64,000 nucleotides of DNA from Quercus robur (Eukaryota > Streptophyta > Magnoliopsida > Fagales > Fagaceae): NCBI RefSeq assembly GCF_932294415.1, contig NC_065538.1, positions 13,646,330 through 13,710,329 of the forward strand, written 5' to 3'. The first letter of the stretch is position 1. Each line of letters starts with the position of its first letter. A model generated the notes under the pieces. That model was not told where the DNA came from. It saw only the letters and a list, made by a program, of their open reading frames with translations, and did no database searches. The position numbers and the translations under genes are program-made. Of this stretch, positions 1 to 12,369 are shown in pieces.

Positions 1-1078
1 CAATATGAAGCAAACAAAAATGGAAAAATGCATGCTACCCTTGCCCATGTCATTATCTTTTTTCTACTATAGATTTAAAGTTGTCATTGATGTAAAACAA
101 GAATAAAGAAAGTTAATTATAGCATGCGAAGAAAGATCAATTATTTCCATGCTTGTCTCCTATATCTAAAGCTTAGATAGATAGCCTGACTAAGGTCAAT
201 GGGTGGGGTAAAGATACCAAATTATACATATTTCACTTACAGCATCCCTAGGAAATTTTAGAGAATGCACAAGAAACTACAAGTTACAAATTTCTTAATC
301 ACTCAACCAATTGCAAAAATAAATAAATAAATACACATCAGTACAAGACCAAAGCATTATTAATTCGACTCTAAATCAAAAACATTGTGCCCCTTATACA
401 AAGGGAAAGTAAAGGGAAGAAAGGAGTATCAAACACCATCACAATTCACAAACTCAAAAACCCATTGGCCCAGAAATTAAAAAACCCTCTGCACTGTATT
501 ATAATTTCTAATCATTTATGCATAAACAAGCTTAGCAGATTAGGCTCTTAACCTCAATAGGCCATTTTAGAACAGAAATTAAAAGCAAAACAGAACAAGT
601 GGGGTTAGATTCCAACAATTCAATAGAAAAGAAAGCCACAAAATAATAAAAGCTAACTTGAATTAAACAAATGGTTCAGTAAGTGAAATTGGAAGAGGCG
701 TGAAATAGGTTTATGGGAAGAGAGGTGAAATGGGTTTATGGGAAGAGAGGTGTTTCGGTGGGAGAGGAGTGAAATCGGGGAAGAGGGTGAACCCAAGTTT
801 ATGGAAGGAAGAGTACACTAGAGGGAACCCAATCTTCGCCAGAATCGGACTAGGTTGTCTTCCTTGTGGTTTTCTCTTCTAAGTTCTTTGCCGGTGTCGG
901 ACCAATGTAGGTCTTCCTCGTGGATTTCTTTGGTGGGCGTGGACCTCTCTTCTCGAAGACATAGGTGTTAGGGTGGGTAAGGAGTGAATAGAAGCAAAAG
1001 AGTAAACGCGGCCCTTAAATACTTTCAGCTGAGCTACAAAACTCAGATCCCAAAATAATCAGCCAGCGTTTTTCACTT
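1..1078. other. intergenic, no gene recognised
   Basis: AT-rich sequence with no convincing exon on either strand. A 25-bp tandem repeat (unit beginning GGAAGAG and ending GTTTATG) occupies about 691-752 in two and a half copies. The stretch about 780-1000 is less AT-rich than its surroundings and could be the edge of a transposon or an untranslated exon, but nothing decides this. Confidence 0.5.
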
Positions 1079-1348
1079 ATTTGCTACAATGTTTTCAGTT
1101 TTCAGCAAAATCTACAGTATCCAAGCAGACCCTAACGTCTAGCATTTCACGCTTTTTTTTTCATTAAGAAGCGCATTTCAGTGCTTTCCAGTGGGTCCCG
1201 TGAACTGTTCACAGGACTCATAAACCTCTTTTTTCAACAAAACTTTCATTAAATATGGGTCCCACGACACTATTCATACATTTAAAAATTATTTTGCTAC
1301 AGTATTTTCAGTTTTCAGCAAAATAAACGATATCCAAACACATCCTAA
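1079..1348 (+). repeat. pair of direct repeats, possible transposon ends
   Basis: A segment of about 60 bp containing TTTTCAGTTTTCAGCAAAAT and ending in a CCAAnCAnAnCCTAA-type sequence occurs at about 1079-1136 and again at about 1290-1348 in the same orientation. The second copy abuts the exact point where the NDUFS7-like fragment (1350 onward) loses homology, so the repeat probably marks the insertion or recombination that broke that copy. The element family is not identified. Confidence 0.45.
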
Positions 1349-1349
1349 G

Positions 1350-1441
1350 AATGAGAGTGAGAGGAGGACATGCAAGGTGGACCTTTGGGATGAGAACAAG
1401 GCTAGCTTTGAAGCAGTATGTCTTGGTATAAGAGCATCCAT
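1350..1441 (-). pseudogene. broken copy of NDUFS7 5' end (transit peptide only)
   Basis: Read on the minus strand from an ATG at 1441, this matches the first codons of the intact NDUFS7 gene that starts at 10453: M-D-A-L-I-P-R-H-T against M-A-A-L-I-P-R-H-T, continuing through the S-S-Q-R-S-T segment. About 23 nt present in the intact gene are missing near 1370, a frame-breaking deletion, and homology stops near 1350. No complex I coding sequence follows. It is the proximal end of a larger duplicated block, so it is a truncated duplicate rather than a processed copy. Confidence 0.75.
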
Positions 1442-2960
1442 TTTATCAGACCAAATAAGAGAGAGTTTATAGATTTTGATGTGAGAAATAGCCTGAAGCT
1501 TTGAAAGAGAGAGACACAGTTTTAAGGAACTTAAAATTTGAGGGAGAGAAAGAGGGAACCCAAGTTTTATTTTTCTGTCTGTGAGAGAGAGAGAGAGAGA
1601 GAGTCAAAGTTTTATGTTTGAGAGGGAGATTATAGAGAGCTTGTTTTAGAGAGAGAGAGAGAGAGAGAGTGAAGATTTTATCTTTGAGAGAGAGATAGTT
1701 TTTTTTTTTTTTTGGCAAAGACTACGGGAGTTCGGAGCTTCTATAATGAAGTGGTGTGGAATTTGATATAATTAAAAAAGAAAGAATAGAAAAAAGCATG
1801 GTATAATTATTTTCAAGTTTCTGTCTTTAAACTAAATGTAATGGTAATGCTTCTAGGACAGTCATTTTCACAACTATTGCCTTATAAATTATTCTTGAAA
1901 CAATATAATTTTTATATAAATCATTATTGAGATCATTTTTATTAGCATTAATCATGATATAAAAATATAACATCTCAATAATTATAAAAAGGAATGTAAA
2001 ATTTTTTAGAAGTTATATAAATTAATTTTGTCAATATCCTGATTTTTGAGAGTGAGGATGCTCCCATGGACAAGTTTGTTTACATTTGCGTTTGTCTATA
2101 TGTCCACTGCTATCCTTAATGATTCACATTCATTTCTTTTTACATATATATTAATTATTAAAATAAAAAAATAATTTATTATAAATTTACTTTTTTGTCA
2201 AGGGTATTGCATAAGTCAAGAGTTAGAGACACGAGTTTTCTTTCTTTTATATTTTTTATTTTTCCGGTTGAATGTTTTGTTGATTAAGTATTCCTGCAAT
2301 TTGTGGGCAAAGAAGGCTAATCTTTTTTTTTTTTTTTTTTTTTTTGAGAGAGAATTTCAATCTATCATGTCGACACCTAATAATAGCTTTTTATTATCTA
2401 ACCAAGGAAAAGAGGCTACTTTTGAATGGGTTATTTTTAGCTAAATGTATGGTCCACCTATAAAGAAATTTCTAAAATCCTAATTTCTTTTTTTCCTTTT
2501 TCTTTCTCTTAAACAGAATTAGATATATTATGTGTAAATTAGTTTTAAAATTTTCAAATTTAGAACATGCTTCATTTAAATCTTAAATTTTCAAAAAATT
2601 TTATTTAAATTTAGGCTTTTAAAAATGTTTCAATTATTGTTAAACCTTATTGTCTTAGATAGTTGTATTTAAACCATAGTGTTTTTGGTAAGTTTCATTA
2701 TAATCTCGAATTTCGAAATAAATTTCATTTAAATCAATTAACCATGTGATGTTTAACAGTGTTCACAGAAAACTTGAGAGACAGACTTTATATAAAATAT
2801 TTTTAGAAAATATGTGCTTTAGTTTAGTTAGATGAAACATATGGAAAGTTTAAGATTTAAATAAAATGCACCCAAAAATTCAAAGGTTTAAGAAGTAACC
2901 TTCCCATTTGTTATTAATACAAAAACATGTGAACGTCTGTTAATTTGAAACTTGATTTTT
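1350..2960. repeat. duplicated block, copy 1 (partner 10380-12080)
   Basis: Two parts of this block match the NDUFS7 upstream region in the same orientation. The first, about 1350-1700, covers the start codon and GA-rich leader. The second, about 2450-2960, matches 11570-12080 at high similarity with small indels. The middle parts differ because each copy has its own insertions and microsatellites. This is a segmental duplication of the promoter-proximal side of NDUFS7. Confidence 0.7.
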
Positions 2961-3376
2961 TTAAGGTGGTCGTTATGAAACTTAAATTATACAAAATCTG
3001 ATAAAAAGAGAACATTGTATATTGACCAAAAAAAAAAAAAAAACATACAAAGTACAAACACATGCGAATACACGAAGTCTTATAATTTTCATCTACAAGT
3101 TTTCTTATTTTGAAATCGTTGCATAATATATAGTCCTATTATTAATGCTGCAAGCTACATTTCTTTCAAAATTTTAGTTCAATAATTTATTTATTTTTGG
3201 GCATTTCCTTCTTGTTTGTAAGGGCATAGTATACTTTTAAGGGGACTAAAGTTTAAGGACAAATTTTGACTATAAACTTAGTTATAACCTAAAGCTACAA
3301 CTCTTAGTAAAAAAAATTAACATAGCTACATATTTTAAAAATCTAACCGTTGAATTACATATTCTTTATATTTTTA

Positions 3377-3414
3377 CTAGCCTCTGAGCACACGCTTACG
3401 CACATGCTCAAAGG
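3377..3414 (-). mobile_element. possible Helitron 3' terminus (hairpin plus CTAG)
   Basis: On the minus strand a GC-rich near-perfect hairpin (stem around GAGCA/TGCTC) is followed within a few bases by CTAG and then T, as expected for a Helitron 3' end inserted between A and T. The matching 5' TC end was not found, and a MULE has inserted in the neighbourhood, so this is only a candidate. Confidence 0.35.
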
Positions 3415-3659
3415 CTCTTCTATTTTTTAGGTAAGGGTTAATTTAGAGCATTTATTATAATTTGGGATTACTACATTTTCCAATCACAAAAAAAAATCTA
3501 GTAATGTGATGAAAAATTATTTCACCACACATAATACTCATCACACCCCTAGGTTTTTTTTTTTTTTTTTTTTTTTGTGATTGGAAAATGTAGTAATCCC
3601 AAATTATAATAAATACTCTAAATTAACCCTTACCAAAAAAAATAGAAGAGCCTTTGAGC
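3406..3659. repeat. foldback (inverted) repeat, MITE-like
   Basis: The left arm at about 3406-3490 and right arm at about 3566-3659 are near-perfect inverted copies of each other, sharing for example GTGATTGGAAAATGTAGTAA. They are separated by a short spacer ending in a T run. Total length is about 254 bp. No coding potential is seen. It overlaps the hairpin of the candidate Helitron end. Confidence 0.7.
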
Positions 3660-3788
3660 TAAATTATAATAAATGCTCTAAATTATATTCAACAAATTAG
3701 AGAACAAATTGTATATTATACCACAATTATAAATTAATTTGTTATTCCCATGTTATACGTGAACCTGCGACTAGTTTAATATAATAAA

Positions 3789-4326
3789 GGCGGAAATCAC
3801 ATTTTCATCCTTATATTTTCAAACGATTCCCACTTTGGTCCCCAAATTTTATTTTTACTGCTTTTAGTCCCTATCTTGAAAAACGCTTTTCATTTTGGTC
3901 TCTGTCATTACATCAGAGACTGAAAATGCACATGTGACAAACGGCAGAATTAAAAAAAATAGTAAAAATATTTTATTTTATTTTATTTTAAAATAAAATA
4001 AAATTTTAGTTATCAATAATTTTAAAATAAAAATATTAAAAATTTTAGTTAAAAAAGTGTTCTTCATGTTTTTCCCCCAAGAACATGGTTGCCCAGAAAA
4101 TAAGAAATTCAAGATTTTCTTCTCTTTTATTTCATTTTCTTAGCATCCAAACAAGCAAAAACATATACAAAACCATGATCAAACTTAGATATTCTAACAC
4201 AATCAACTAAAAAAACCCAGAACATGGATTTTTCCAAGCATGACCTAGATGGTTAATAGGTACCTTTTTCCATCTTTCATCTTCATATTCATTTCATAAC
4301 TCTTTCACATCCGTTTTTTCTCTATG

Positions 4327-4366
<40 letters not shown>

Positions 4367-5247
4367 TTATTTATGGGTTTTGTGTGTGTGTGGGGGGGGG
4401 GGGGGGGTTGATGGCTTTTGTTGTTGAAGAAAACAAAAAAAGTTTACAAAAAAGAATGTGATTTGGTTTTTAGGGTTTGAATTCGAAATCCAATGGCATG
4501 GTGGTCGATGCTTGCTAATGGGTCTGCTTTAGATTGCGTCAAAACCCCAGAAAAGAAGCTAAAGCAAAATGATTTCTGGGTCGATCTAAAACCGGGTTCC
4601 AATGGATTTGATATCCAACTAGATTCCGATAAGCTTCGATGCGAGTTCAAAGGGTTTCTTCTACGTTTTGGCAAGGAGATCTGTGATCGAGACTATTTTC
4701 GGCCTCTACCTCCAATGCTTGGAGATGGGCAGCGTGTGGATTTGCTTATGCTTTTGTTTGCTGTGAGAGAGAATGGTGGGTACAACGTTGTTTCTGAAGA
4801 GAGGTTGTGGTATAAGTTTTGGGTTTTGTTAGTTGATTGTGTTAGAGTATTTGAGTTTGATCATGGTTTTGTATATGTTTTTGCTTGTTTGGATACTAAG
4901 AAAATGAAATAAAAGAGAAGAAAATCTTGAATTTCTTATTTTCTGGGCAACCATGTTCTTGGGGGAAAAACGTGAAGAACAATTATTTTTAACTAAAATT
5001 TTTAATATTTTTATTTTAAAATTATTGATAACTAAAATTTTATTTTATTTTAAAATTAAATAAACTATTTTTAATATTTTTTTAAATTCTGCTGTTTGCC
5101 ATGTGCGCATTTTCCATCTCTGATGTAACGACATAAACCAAAACGGGAAGCGTTTTTTAGGATAAGGACTAAAAGCAGTAAAAATAAAATCTGGGGACTA
5201 AAGTGAGAATCGCCTAGAAATGTAGGGACGAAAATATGATTTTCGCC
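3789..5247. mobile_element. Pack-MULE (Mutator-like element) with captured ARID-type gene fragment
   Basis: The ends are long terminal inverted repeats of about 430 bp (3789-4220 and 4815-5247), starting GGCGGAAATC on the left and, reversed, GGCGAAAATC on the right. The element is flanked by a perfect 9-bp direct duplication, TATAATAAA, at 3780-3788 and 5248-5256. Long inverted repeats with 9-bp target duplications are the hallmark of Mutator-like elements. There is no transposase; the 590-bp interior holds a piece of a cellular ARID-domain gene, so this is a non-autonomous Pack-MULE. The perfect duplication suggests fairly recent insertion. The interior also carries an (AT)n run and a G run of about 17 at 4390-4408. 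Confidence 0.9.
4493..4912 (+). pseudogene. captured fragment of ARID (AT-rich interaction domain) gene
   Basis: Open reading frame of 139 codons from an ATG. The first ~105 residues resemble the N terminus of plant ARID2-like proteins: the G-S-A-L-D-C-V-K-T stretch, then S-D-K-L-R-C, and the start of the ARID region with P-L-P-P-M-L-G-D-G and R-E-N-G-G-Y-(N/D)-V-V-S-E. ARID proteins bind DNA and act in chromatin or transcription, but the domain is cut off here. From about residue 107 the frame runs into the right terminal inverted repeat of the Pack-MULE, so the last ~32 residues are transposon-encoded. It is a captured fragment, not a complete gene; whether it is transcribed cannot be judged. 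Confidence 0.75.
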
Positions 5248-5751
5248 TATAATAAAAAATTAAAATTAAAAAACAAAAATGCATTGTGATTGTATAATTC
5301 TTTTCAAGTTTCTTTCTTTATTTATGATTACAAAATTTTCATTCTCTCATACTTGTAAACTATAAAAATAATCCACATCTTTTTTTTTTTTTTTCTTGAT
5401 ATTTGTTGGTATAAGAGGCTACAAGGGAACCGGGGTGCCACTTGCCAAACCAGCCAAATCTTCTATGGTGTTTATTATTTCATAACATGCTACAAAGAAA
5501 AAATTCCTTGAAAAACACAAAAGTAAGATTTATTATTTTTATAATATGTTGTATATATATAACATCCTCCCACATGTGTATACCCCACAAGTGTTTGATC
5601 TACTCCAATGTGAGAGAATGTTATATGCAACACGTCACACATAATACCACATTTACATCTAATTAAAAGAAGCCATCAAGGGACAAGTTCATATGCTACA
5701 CATATGGATCATGGAAGGGCTAAGCTTCAGTCCAAGTAAATGTTTGATTAA

Positions 5752-8698
5752 TCACTTAGTCCACCAGTAAAGAAAATCCCTCTTTCTGTTTATCTTCTTC
5801 TTCAACTGGAGTAATGTATAGACTAGGGCCTCAGCTGTTGGAGGACACCCAGGAACATAAAAGTCAACCGGGACAATCCTGTCACAGCCTCGAACAATAG
5901 CATATGAGTAGTGGTAATAGCCACCTCCATTTGCACAGCTTCCCATAGAGATGACATACCGTGGATCTGCCATTTGATCATAGACCCTACAAAAAAATTA
6001 CCTTAAAAATTAATGCAATATAAAGTTTCAAAATCCAATCAAATTATATTAATACCAGATGGCAAAGTGGGTAGTTTTCACCGTATAGAAATCAATGATT
6101 GATATTATGGTGGATACATTAGAACTAGACCAAAGAACACCATTGTTGGGGTTGGAGCTTGGGGGTCAGTGCCGTTTGTAATGAAGAAGTATTGTTCTGG
6201 TCAATGAGTTTTGGTTCAAATATGTGATTCCTTGTAACAGAGATCAAAGTTTTCGATATTGTACTGTATTGGTTGGCGGTATGGTCAGTATTTGTCGTGC
6301 CTATAGATGAATCAATACAAATCTCTCCCTCAATCAAAACAAAGCCATAAAGCATACTGCATAAAATACCACCAGGCATACTGGTGGATATCAATTATTT
6401 TGGCTTGAAAATGGAAATTTGTTGATTAAAAAATTACCAAAAAAAAAAAAAAAATCCTGAAGTCAGCAATAGAAGCAGACACGCTTAAATGGAAGGTGAG
6501 TTCATAGAATCAACAGTATTGGGTGCATGTATAATCTCCACACAAAAAAAAAAAGGTAACATCTTGGGCAGTTAAGCACAAGTTTTTGATTTCGAGTCTT
6601 GCGAAGGTCCAAGAGTGGACAAAAATATCAGAGGATAGGATCATAATTGATTCATTATTCTCATTCTCATTCTCCTATTTGTTTCTCAAAAAAAAAAAAA
6701 AAAAAATTCTCAATCTCCAATTTAAATGAGACTCAAGGGCGGCGCTATAGTTTATTCAGGGCTCAAATGAATCCCCTAACTTCAAAAAAATAAATAATAT
6801 TATATACATGAAATATTTTTTTTAGTTTAATACTTTAATTTATTCTTAAATTTTTTTTTTTCACACCTTGACTTAAATATTGCACGCCCTTATTACAAGT
6901 ATTTCAAACTCTAAGAGTAAAAAGTAAGCCTTTGTGAATTGTAAGAATTACTCTTTATTATAAATTTATATAATATGTGTATAACTGTGTCTAATATTGA
7001 TTGTTTGAATTACTTTTTATTTTAATATTATTTGCGTGAATTATGATGTATGGATGTTTGTGTGTACAGTATATATGTGATATAACTTTATATAATTTAA
7101 TAATTAGGAAATAGAGATGGTTTTTTTTACATGTTTGTGTATTGTTATCATATTATAATAATTTTTTTTATAAAGTTAGTAAAATTCAAGAAAAAAAAAT
7201 TTTTAAGTTAGTGATTGTTAAGCATTTTAATGGTTAAGTAGACACGTAGTGTATAATTTTATGTAATATGAATATATGTGATTGTGTGTGTCAATAATTA
7301 ATACGGAACCAATGAGTTGAGAATTGAGATTAGTCATTTAGTTTAAAATATTTTTATAAAAACAAAGAAAAATAGATAATAACAACTGCATAATGATAAA
7401 AATGTTTGGCAAACTTAACAAAATAAAATGTTTATAGGCTCATAGCTACCCACATTGGCAATAGATACTCATAATGAACTATTATGTAGCAATTAAAATT
7501 TTGAAAAATTGTAAAAAGAAATTGTAAAACTTCATATATTATTATTATTTTGTTGATAACTAGATATATTCAAATTCTCTTTTTATTAATTTTTTTTTTA
7601 ATTTAAGTTTCTTAATGACACCTTCCTAAACAAAATTCTTGGAGCCGCCACTAAATGAGACCACATTTGGTAATGACCTCTAGACAAAAGACTAATACAA
7701 TCCCTCAAACAAAATGAAATACAATTACATCTATCATCTAGAGTCATGCCTCAGTGGTGGTTTTTGAATTTAAACCTTCATAAACAAAGGTGTCATATTG
7801 GTGCGACTTACACTATGTTTTGGAGTTTGTAAAGAAAGAGAAAGGAATGAAATGGATAGAATAGAAAGAAATGGAAAAGAAATGAATTAAATATTGATCT
7901 CTCTTGTATTTAGATGTTTAAAAGAGAATTAGTGGAATAATAAGTAAATTTGGGAGTTTTTTTTATATAGAAAGAATGCAAAGAAATCCTTTTATAACAT
8001 TTCATTTCTTTAATTAAAGTGGAGGTGTAGACATTTAAGAAAAGAAAAAATAGAATCACGGGGACGTAAGTAAAAATTAATTTAAAACATACTCTATTCC
8101 TTCCAATTTCTCCCATTTTTCCGAGGGAGTTAAAAATTGACCTAAACTCTTTAAAATTCTTTGAGCCAGATATTCTAGATTTGGTTAAGTTTTGGATTAT
8201 GGCTCAACTCACATGACTATTCAATCATTAATTTCTTGATGGGCAGTAATATAATTATGACCATAATTGGATGGGGTAGTCACGGCTAGTCCTCTCTCAC
8301 CCTTTTTTTATAAAGTCAAAAATTCATACATCATCTTCACTTAGATAATTCGAGTTCATAAGGAAATAAAGAAATCAAAGGGCTTTCAACAAATTTTTCA
8401 TTGAACTCATATAAATCACCCATTATATGATGCCAACCACAATTGATTACATAAGATTCACACGGTTATTTCTAGTAAGATATTTCTTCCAAAATATTGA
8501 TGAATATTTAACAATTAGTTAGGAACTCATGAAATACAATAAAATTTTTAACTCTCTCTTTTATTTTTTTTCTAGGAAATTTAATAATTATTAATTGATA
8601 TTTATTATTATTATGTTTGTCAATGTAACTATCCATTCTATCATTTAAAGAAAAATTAAGAAAATTTTATATGAAAAGATTTTAATGAAGAGTTATAC

Positions 8699-8742
<44 letters not shown>

Positions 8743-10453
8743 TGAAAATTGTGAGGCTTCAAAGTTTATGTGATCTAATATTAAGATAATGATCAAAAGT
8801 TAAATTGTTTCGATTATGACTCCTTGGTACGATTTACATCTAGTACAATAACTAGGACTATCACAGTATGCAATTGCTATTCTTGTGAGATTTAAAAGTT
8901 AAAACGGTAAAAAGTTAAAAAGGTAAACAAAAGGTTTAAAAAAAACCATTTTAACTAGTATTCAACTTTATGGGTTGAGATTAACCCGACATATTTATTA
9001 AATAGATTAAGATTCATCAACCTTAACATGTTATTAAACGAGTTAGTCGTGTTGACCAGTTTATTATTTTTTTTAAAAGAAAAAAAAATACAAATTTCAG
9101 TACTAATTCAATTGATTTGAATATGAAAAAAAAATAGATTTTTTGAATATATAATTCAAAACTAACAGAGTAATTGCATCATAAATAAAGATTCAAAAGT
9201 AAAACATATCTCAATATCACAAATAATCAATTATAATATGTTAAACAAAATAAACCACAACAGCTAATTTTAGATCCCAGCAATCAATTTCAAGAAAATA
9301 GATAAAAAGATAAAGGTACAAGTAAAGGATGACAACGACCTGAATTTCAAGTGATAGAGAGAAATGAAGGACGAGGGCAATGGCAAATTGGCACCGCAAT
9401 GACAGATGTGTGATAGTGACTAAGAAAATAAGGTGAGATTGAGGTTGGAGAGTGATAGGTGGTCATGTGGCTTGGAGAAATGCAACTAGGAAAGAAAATA
9501 AGTTTATACACCTAAGGTTTTAAATGCTATATTGGTAAAATGATATTTAGTTAAACGAGTCAAATAGATTCCATAAGTTGGACACAAACCCTACACGCAA
9601 ATTAAACGAGCTAGTCATGACAACATAAATAAGACACAAACCCATTAATCATCAAAGCATAACCTGTTAACTTTGTGTTGTGCTATATCATGTTCGTAGA
9701 TCGTGTTGAATTTTGTCACTCCTACTTGGCAATAGTTTTGGCAACTAAGAGTATTTGCATTAACTCATGTGAAAATTGTTGTTTATTTTAGTATAAGAAC
9801 CTAATTTTCCTATTTTACTTACTTTTCAAAACACATCACATTATATTATATATTTTACATTATATTTCATTAAAATATTAATACCTTAACATTGGACAAT
9901 CATATTTTAAAATTTTTAATTTTTCTAAAATATTTAAAATTTAAAAAACCAAAAAATTCAATTTTTAAATCGAAGGATAAAACATATACAAAAAAAAAAA
10001 AAAAAAAGCTGATAACAAAATAATCAATATCATCAAAACTTACTTCCGAAGTGCAGGAGCCATCTTATTGGTAAGAGTGCCAGCCACAACCATCAAATCG
10101 GCTTGTCGTGGAGAGGGCCTGAAGAAGGTGCCCATGCGGTCCATATCATACCTGGCGGCGCTGGCGTGCATCATCTCAACAGCGCAGCAGGCCAGCCCTA
10201 ACGTCACGGGCCATATGGACGCTGATTGGGCCCAGTTCGCGAGAGCATCCACCTTTAATACTAAGTACTCTCCCGTCTTGCTCAAGCCTGCAGTAGGGGA
10301 TCTGGATGGAAGGGTAGTTCGTGGGCCATTTTGAGTAGCCGGAAAGTGGGAGGAGGACATGAGTGATGAAGGGGTTGTGTGGAGCAAGGTGGACCTTTGG
10401 GATGAGACCAAGGCTAGCTTTGTAGCTGTATGTCTTGGTATAAGAGCAGCCAT
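5752..10453 (-). CDS. NDUFS7: NADH dehydrogenase (ubiquinone) iron-sulfur protein 7 / 20-kDa PSST subunit of complex I
   Basis: Two exons: 10044-10453 (ATG at 10453) and 5752-5986. They join in phase across a 4.06-kb GT-AG intron to give 214 aa, the usual plant PSST length. The protein carries the last iron-sulfur cluster (N2), which passes electrons to ubiquinone in mitochondrial complex I. Residues 1 to about 60 form a Ser/Thr/Arg-rich mitochondrial presequence. The N2 ligands are visible: the C-C pair at 89-90 in [10 protein letters not shown]154 in G-S-C-A-N-G-G-G, and C184 in [10 protein letters not shown]. The protein ends W-W-T-K. The gene looks intact. The intron is full of repeats. 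The region upstream of the ATG is rich in GA runs and is partly duplicated at 1350-2960. Confidence 0.96.
6545..6706 (+). mobile_element. SINE-like retroposon with poly(A) tail
   Basis: Lies in the NDUFS7 intron. It contains a tRNA B-box-like sequence (GATTTCGAGTCTTG) near 6590 and ends in an A run near 6690-6706. The 8-bp string AATCTCCA occurs just before and just after the segment and may be part of a target duplication. Family not identified. Confidence 0.4.
7811..8170. mobile_element. MITE-like sequence in NDUFS7 intron
   Basis: Begins ACACTATGTTTTGGAGTTTG and is purine-rich (AAGAAATGGAAAAG) with a pyrimidine-rich counterpart further on. The same end sequence occurs, inverted, at the end of the better-preserved element at 29761-30045, so the two appear to be one family. 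Boundaries are approximate. Confidence 0.4.
8698..8742. repeat. (AAT)n microsatellite
   Basis: About 14 uninterrupted AAT/TAA units within the NDUFS7 intron. Confidence 0.9.
8880..9725. other. NDUFS7 intron part with hAT-like remnant
   Basis: Contains scattered motifs such as AACCCGACATATTTATTAAA and TTAAACGAG(C/T)TAGTC, typical of decayed plant hAT-type elements and similar in style to the better element at 60602-61686. Terminal repeats could not be paired. No coding sequence is seen. Confidence 0.3.
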
Positions 10454-11377
10454 TTGATCACACCAACTATGAGAGTTTGTAGTTTTTTTTTTTTTTTATC
10501 AGAGAAAGAACTTGAAGCTTTGAGAAAGAGAGTTTTTTAGATACTTATATTTGAGAGAAAAAGAGAGAGCTCAACTTTTATTTTTGTGTACGTGTGTGTG
10601 TGTGAGAGAGAGAGAGAGGGAGAGAGAGTCAAAGTTCTAACTTTGAGAGGGAGATTAAAGAAAAGCTTGTTTTAGAGAGAATATATTGTCAAAAGAAATG
10701 AATAAATCTATAAAATAGGAGCAAAAAGCTCGTTACGTTACAAATGAGACTCCCCTTATAACCAAAAAGGCTAGATCTAGATTAGCTACATAACTTTCTC
10801 TTCCCCTAACTAACAAGATTTTATATTTGAGAAAGAGAAGGAGAGGTTGACAACTCATTTTTGAAGCCGGAAAAAGTGCCCAAATGCATCTAATTGACCT
10901 CCTACATTTGAGGAGTTTCTTGGCCATGTGTGAACCAAGTGTGTGATTTATGTCCTACACTGGAGTGACAACTCCATTTATTGTCTTTATATTTAAGTAG
11001 AGTCTCTACTAACCATTGAGTTTTTTAGGTGTAACCAGTCACTTATGTCTAATCCATTTTATACCTATTTAACTAAGGATTACGCTAAGGGTTCCTAAGA
11101 ATGTCTCGAACAAAAGACATGGAGTCGAAAGTTTTATTATGTGTTGGGAATGTATTAGACACCCCACAATGCCAAATGGTACCTTGTTTTGGTTTAATCA
11201 TAATTTCTATCATTTGAAATGTTTGGCATTTGGCTTTCAAGGACACCCATGGGGATGCATCTATATGTGAGTATATATGCATGGACATGTGAGCATGTAA
11301 AGATTTGTGTGCATGTGAGAATGCATGTCATGTTAAATACTATGTACTAAAATGCAATTTGTGCACAAAGGAGGCTA

Positions 11378-11464
<87 letters not shown>

Positions 11465-12080
11465 AACCTATAACGTCCACTTCTGATGATTGTACTTTTT
11501 ATCATTAAATTAAGACACCAATCAATTTTGGTGTAGACAAGAATTGAACCCCAGAAATTTCAACTGAATATATGGCCCACCTATACAGAAATATCTAGAA
11601 TCCTTTTTTTTTTTTTTTCCTTTTCTTTTTTTAGACAGAATTAGATTTATTACATGTAATTTATTTTTTAAATTTTAGAATTTTAAACATGCTTCATTTA
11701 AATCTTAAATTTTGAAAATGTTTTATTTAAATTTGAGGCTTATAAAAATGTTTCAGTTATTGTTGTTTATTCAATTATTGTTAAACCTTATATAGTCTGA
11801 GATGGTTTTATTTTAAACTTTAGTGTTTATGTTTCAATATAATCTCAAATTTTGAAATAAATTTCATTTAAATTAGTTAGTCATGTGATGTTAAACGGTG
11901 TTCACAGAAAACATGTGATAGAGATTTCATATAAAATATGTGCTTAATTTAACTAGATGAAACATTTTGAAAGTTAAAGATTTAATAAAAATGTACCCAA
12001 ATTCAAAGGTTTAAGAAGTAACCTACTCATTGATTCTTAGTACAAAACATGTGAACGTTTGTTAATTCGAGACTGAATTT
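10380..12080. repeat. duplicated block, copy 2 (partner 1350-2960)
   Basis: Holds the first coding bases and leader of NDUFS7 (10380-10690) and the block 11570-12080, which matches 2450-2960 in the same orientation. Between them lie a unique stretch (10700-11350) and a microsatellite. This is the ancestral copy, since it is attached to the intact gene. Confidence 0.7.
11379..11461. repeat. compound (TA)n(GA)n microsatellite
   Basis: About 15 TA units followed by about 24 GA units without interruption. Confidence 0.95.
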
Positions 12081-12369
12081 TTATTGGGCTAAAACTGCAT
12101 ATTGCTATACCTATACACTTTTTTTTCTTTTCTAATAAGGAAATTTTAGTGTAATTTATGTCATTCAATATATTTTAAAAAATTTTAAAAATTTTATTGT
12201 AATTTAAAAAAGATATTTCATTGAATAATAAAACAAATTTTTAGCTTCAAATTGTGTGGAAAAAGGTAAAACTTATAAGATTAAATTTTTACTAAAACAA
12301 AAAATTATAATATATTTTTATGCAATGTAATAATGAAACATCTATATATATATATATATATATATTTAG

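Noticed and set aside
1422..1438. tRNA-Met primer-binding site (TGGTATAAGAGC), also at 10437
   Set aside because: In both places it is the antisense of the NDUFS7 start codons, not a retroelement primer site.
5752..5973. NDUFS7 exon 2 as a separate small gene starting at its internal Met
   Set aside because: It is preceded by a proper acceptor and completes the Fe-S ligands of exon 1 in phase.
10733..10927. 64-codon minus-strand ORF upstream of NDUFS7 as an extra exon
   Set aside because: NDUFS7 has its own ATG and presequence at 10453; the ORF shows no domain and may be transposon remnant.
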